Shown here piece by piece: positions 63,761 through 64,000 of a DNA stretch of 64,000 nucleotides. Source of the stretch: Choristoneura fumiferana (lineage: Eukaryota > Arthropoda > Insecta > Lepidoptera > Tortricidae); contig NC_133473.1 of assembly GCF_025370935.1 (NCBI RefSeq), forward strand, positions 8,449,597 to 8,513,596, read 5' to 3'. Position 1 is the stretch's first letter; every line of letters begins with the position of its first letter. The notes beneath the pieces are model-generated. The model did no database searches, was not told the origin of the DNA, and worked only from the letters and a program-made list of their open reading frames with translations. A program made the position numbers and the translations under genes.

Positions 63761-64000
63761 ATAACAAACCTATTATATATTGAATAGTGTAAATATTTCG
63801 TTATCAAAGACCAAAAAGTATAAAATAAATTAATAGTTTAAAAAAACAAAAAACAAAAAAATAATATGGATCGTTCAAGTCGTCTCTATTTCTGGCTGAA
63901 GTGTAAACTATGTGCTTTTAATTACAATATTTGATTGTAAAAGCGTGAGGCAGCTTCCACCAGGAAGTTAGTACGTATAATATTTGTTAACAAGAATGCC
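63761..64000. other. Window edge, no recognised exon
   Basis: AT-rich; upstream exons of the coiled-coil gene are expected further right. Confidence 0.4.

Overview
The window looks like nuclear DNA of a moth or butterfly, from a draft assembly. It is AT-rich, its genes have introns, and it holds many repeats typical of Lepidoptera. The short N-terminal exons of V-ATPase subunit B and of the nuclear immunophilin FKBP46 read like lepidopteran proteins. There are two runs of N (259 and exactly 100). Several otherwise good coding exons carry single-base indels, so some apparent gene breaks may be sequence errors.

Layout. 1-4178 is a minus-strand Ty3/gypsy element of the mag type with LTRs of only about 89 bp, broken by frameshifts. 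4.85-5.64 kb holds a non-LTR ORF1 relic, followed by a hAT-like MITE and a SINE hairpin. 7.8-9.2 kb holds a five-exon TMEM177-like gene (minus) with reading-frame lesions. 9.3-13.7 kb holds a LINE tail, a 0.47-kb inverted repeat with 2.8 kb between its arms, Helitron ends and an assembly gap. 14.1-15.0 kb has exon-like pieces, including a psq-type helix-turn-helix.

15.36-24.62 kb is the most unusual part. It is a giant inverted repeat with arms of about 3.9 kb and a 1.46-kb spacer. Reading outward from the centre, each arm carries a LINE ORF2 tail, an N-terminal fragment of an RNF216/TRIAD3-like RBR E3 ubiquitin ligase (CUE-like repeats plus RING1, cut at the start of the IBR), three further 731-bp tandem copies of its 3' half, and the 5' UTR plus first exon of FKBP46. 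A transcript crossing the spacer would fold into a multi-kilobase hairpin, the architecture of a hairpin-RNA (endo-siRNA) locus. The arms differ by indels and exchanged variants, and their outer flanks differ. A ninth, older RNF216-like copy lies at 27.9-28.7 kb among mariner, hAT and LINE fragments.

30.1-30.3 kb holds exon 1 of Vha55 (minus) with two CACGTG boxes one helical turn apart just upstream, a CLEAR/Mitf-like arrangement. 32.26-32.43 kb is a plus-strand first exon of a probable mitochondrial CoA-transferase. 32.5-46.5 kb is mostly repeats: SINEs, a LINE tail, Helitron ends, foldback MITEs and a Harbinger-like MITE, with one GC-rich promoter-like patch near 41.9 kb. 46.5-54.4 kb is the complete five-exon splicing-factor gene YJU2/CCDC94 (minus, 334 aa), whose intron 3 contains a Helitron with both ends intact. 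54.9-58.6 kb is dense in hairpin MITEs. 59.5-62.9 kb holds the last ten exons (471 codons) of an unrecognised long coiled-coil protein (minus), which continues past the right edge.

No rRNA gene, intact tRNA gene or CRISPR array was seen. All gene identities come from recognition of protein motifs by eye; no database search was run.
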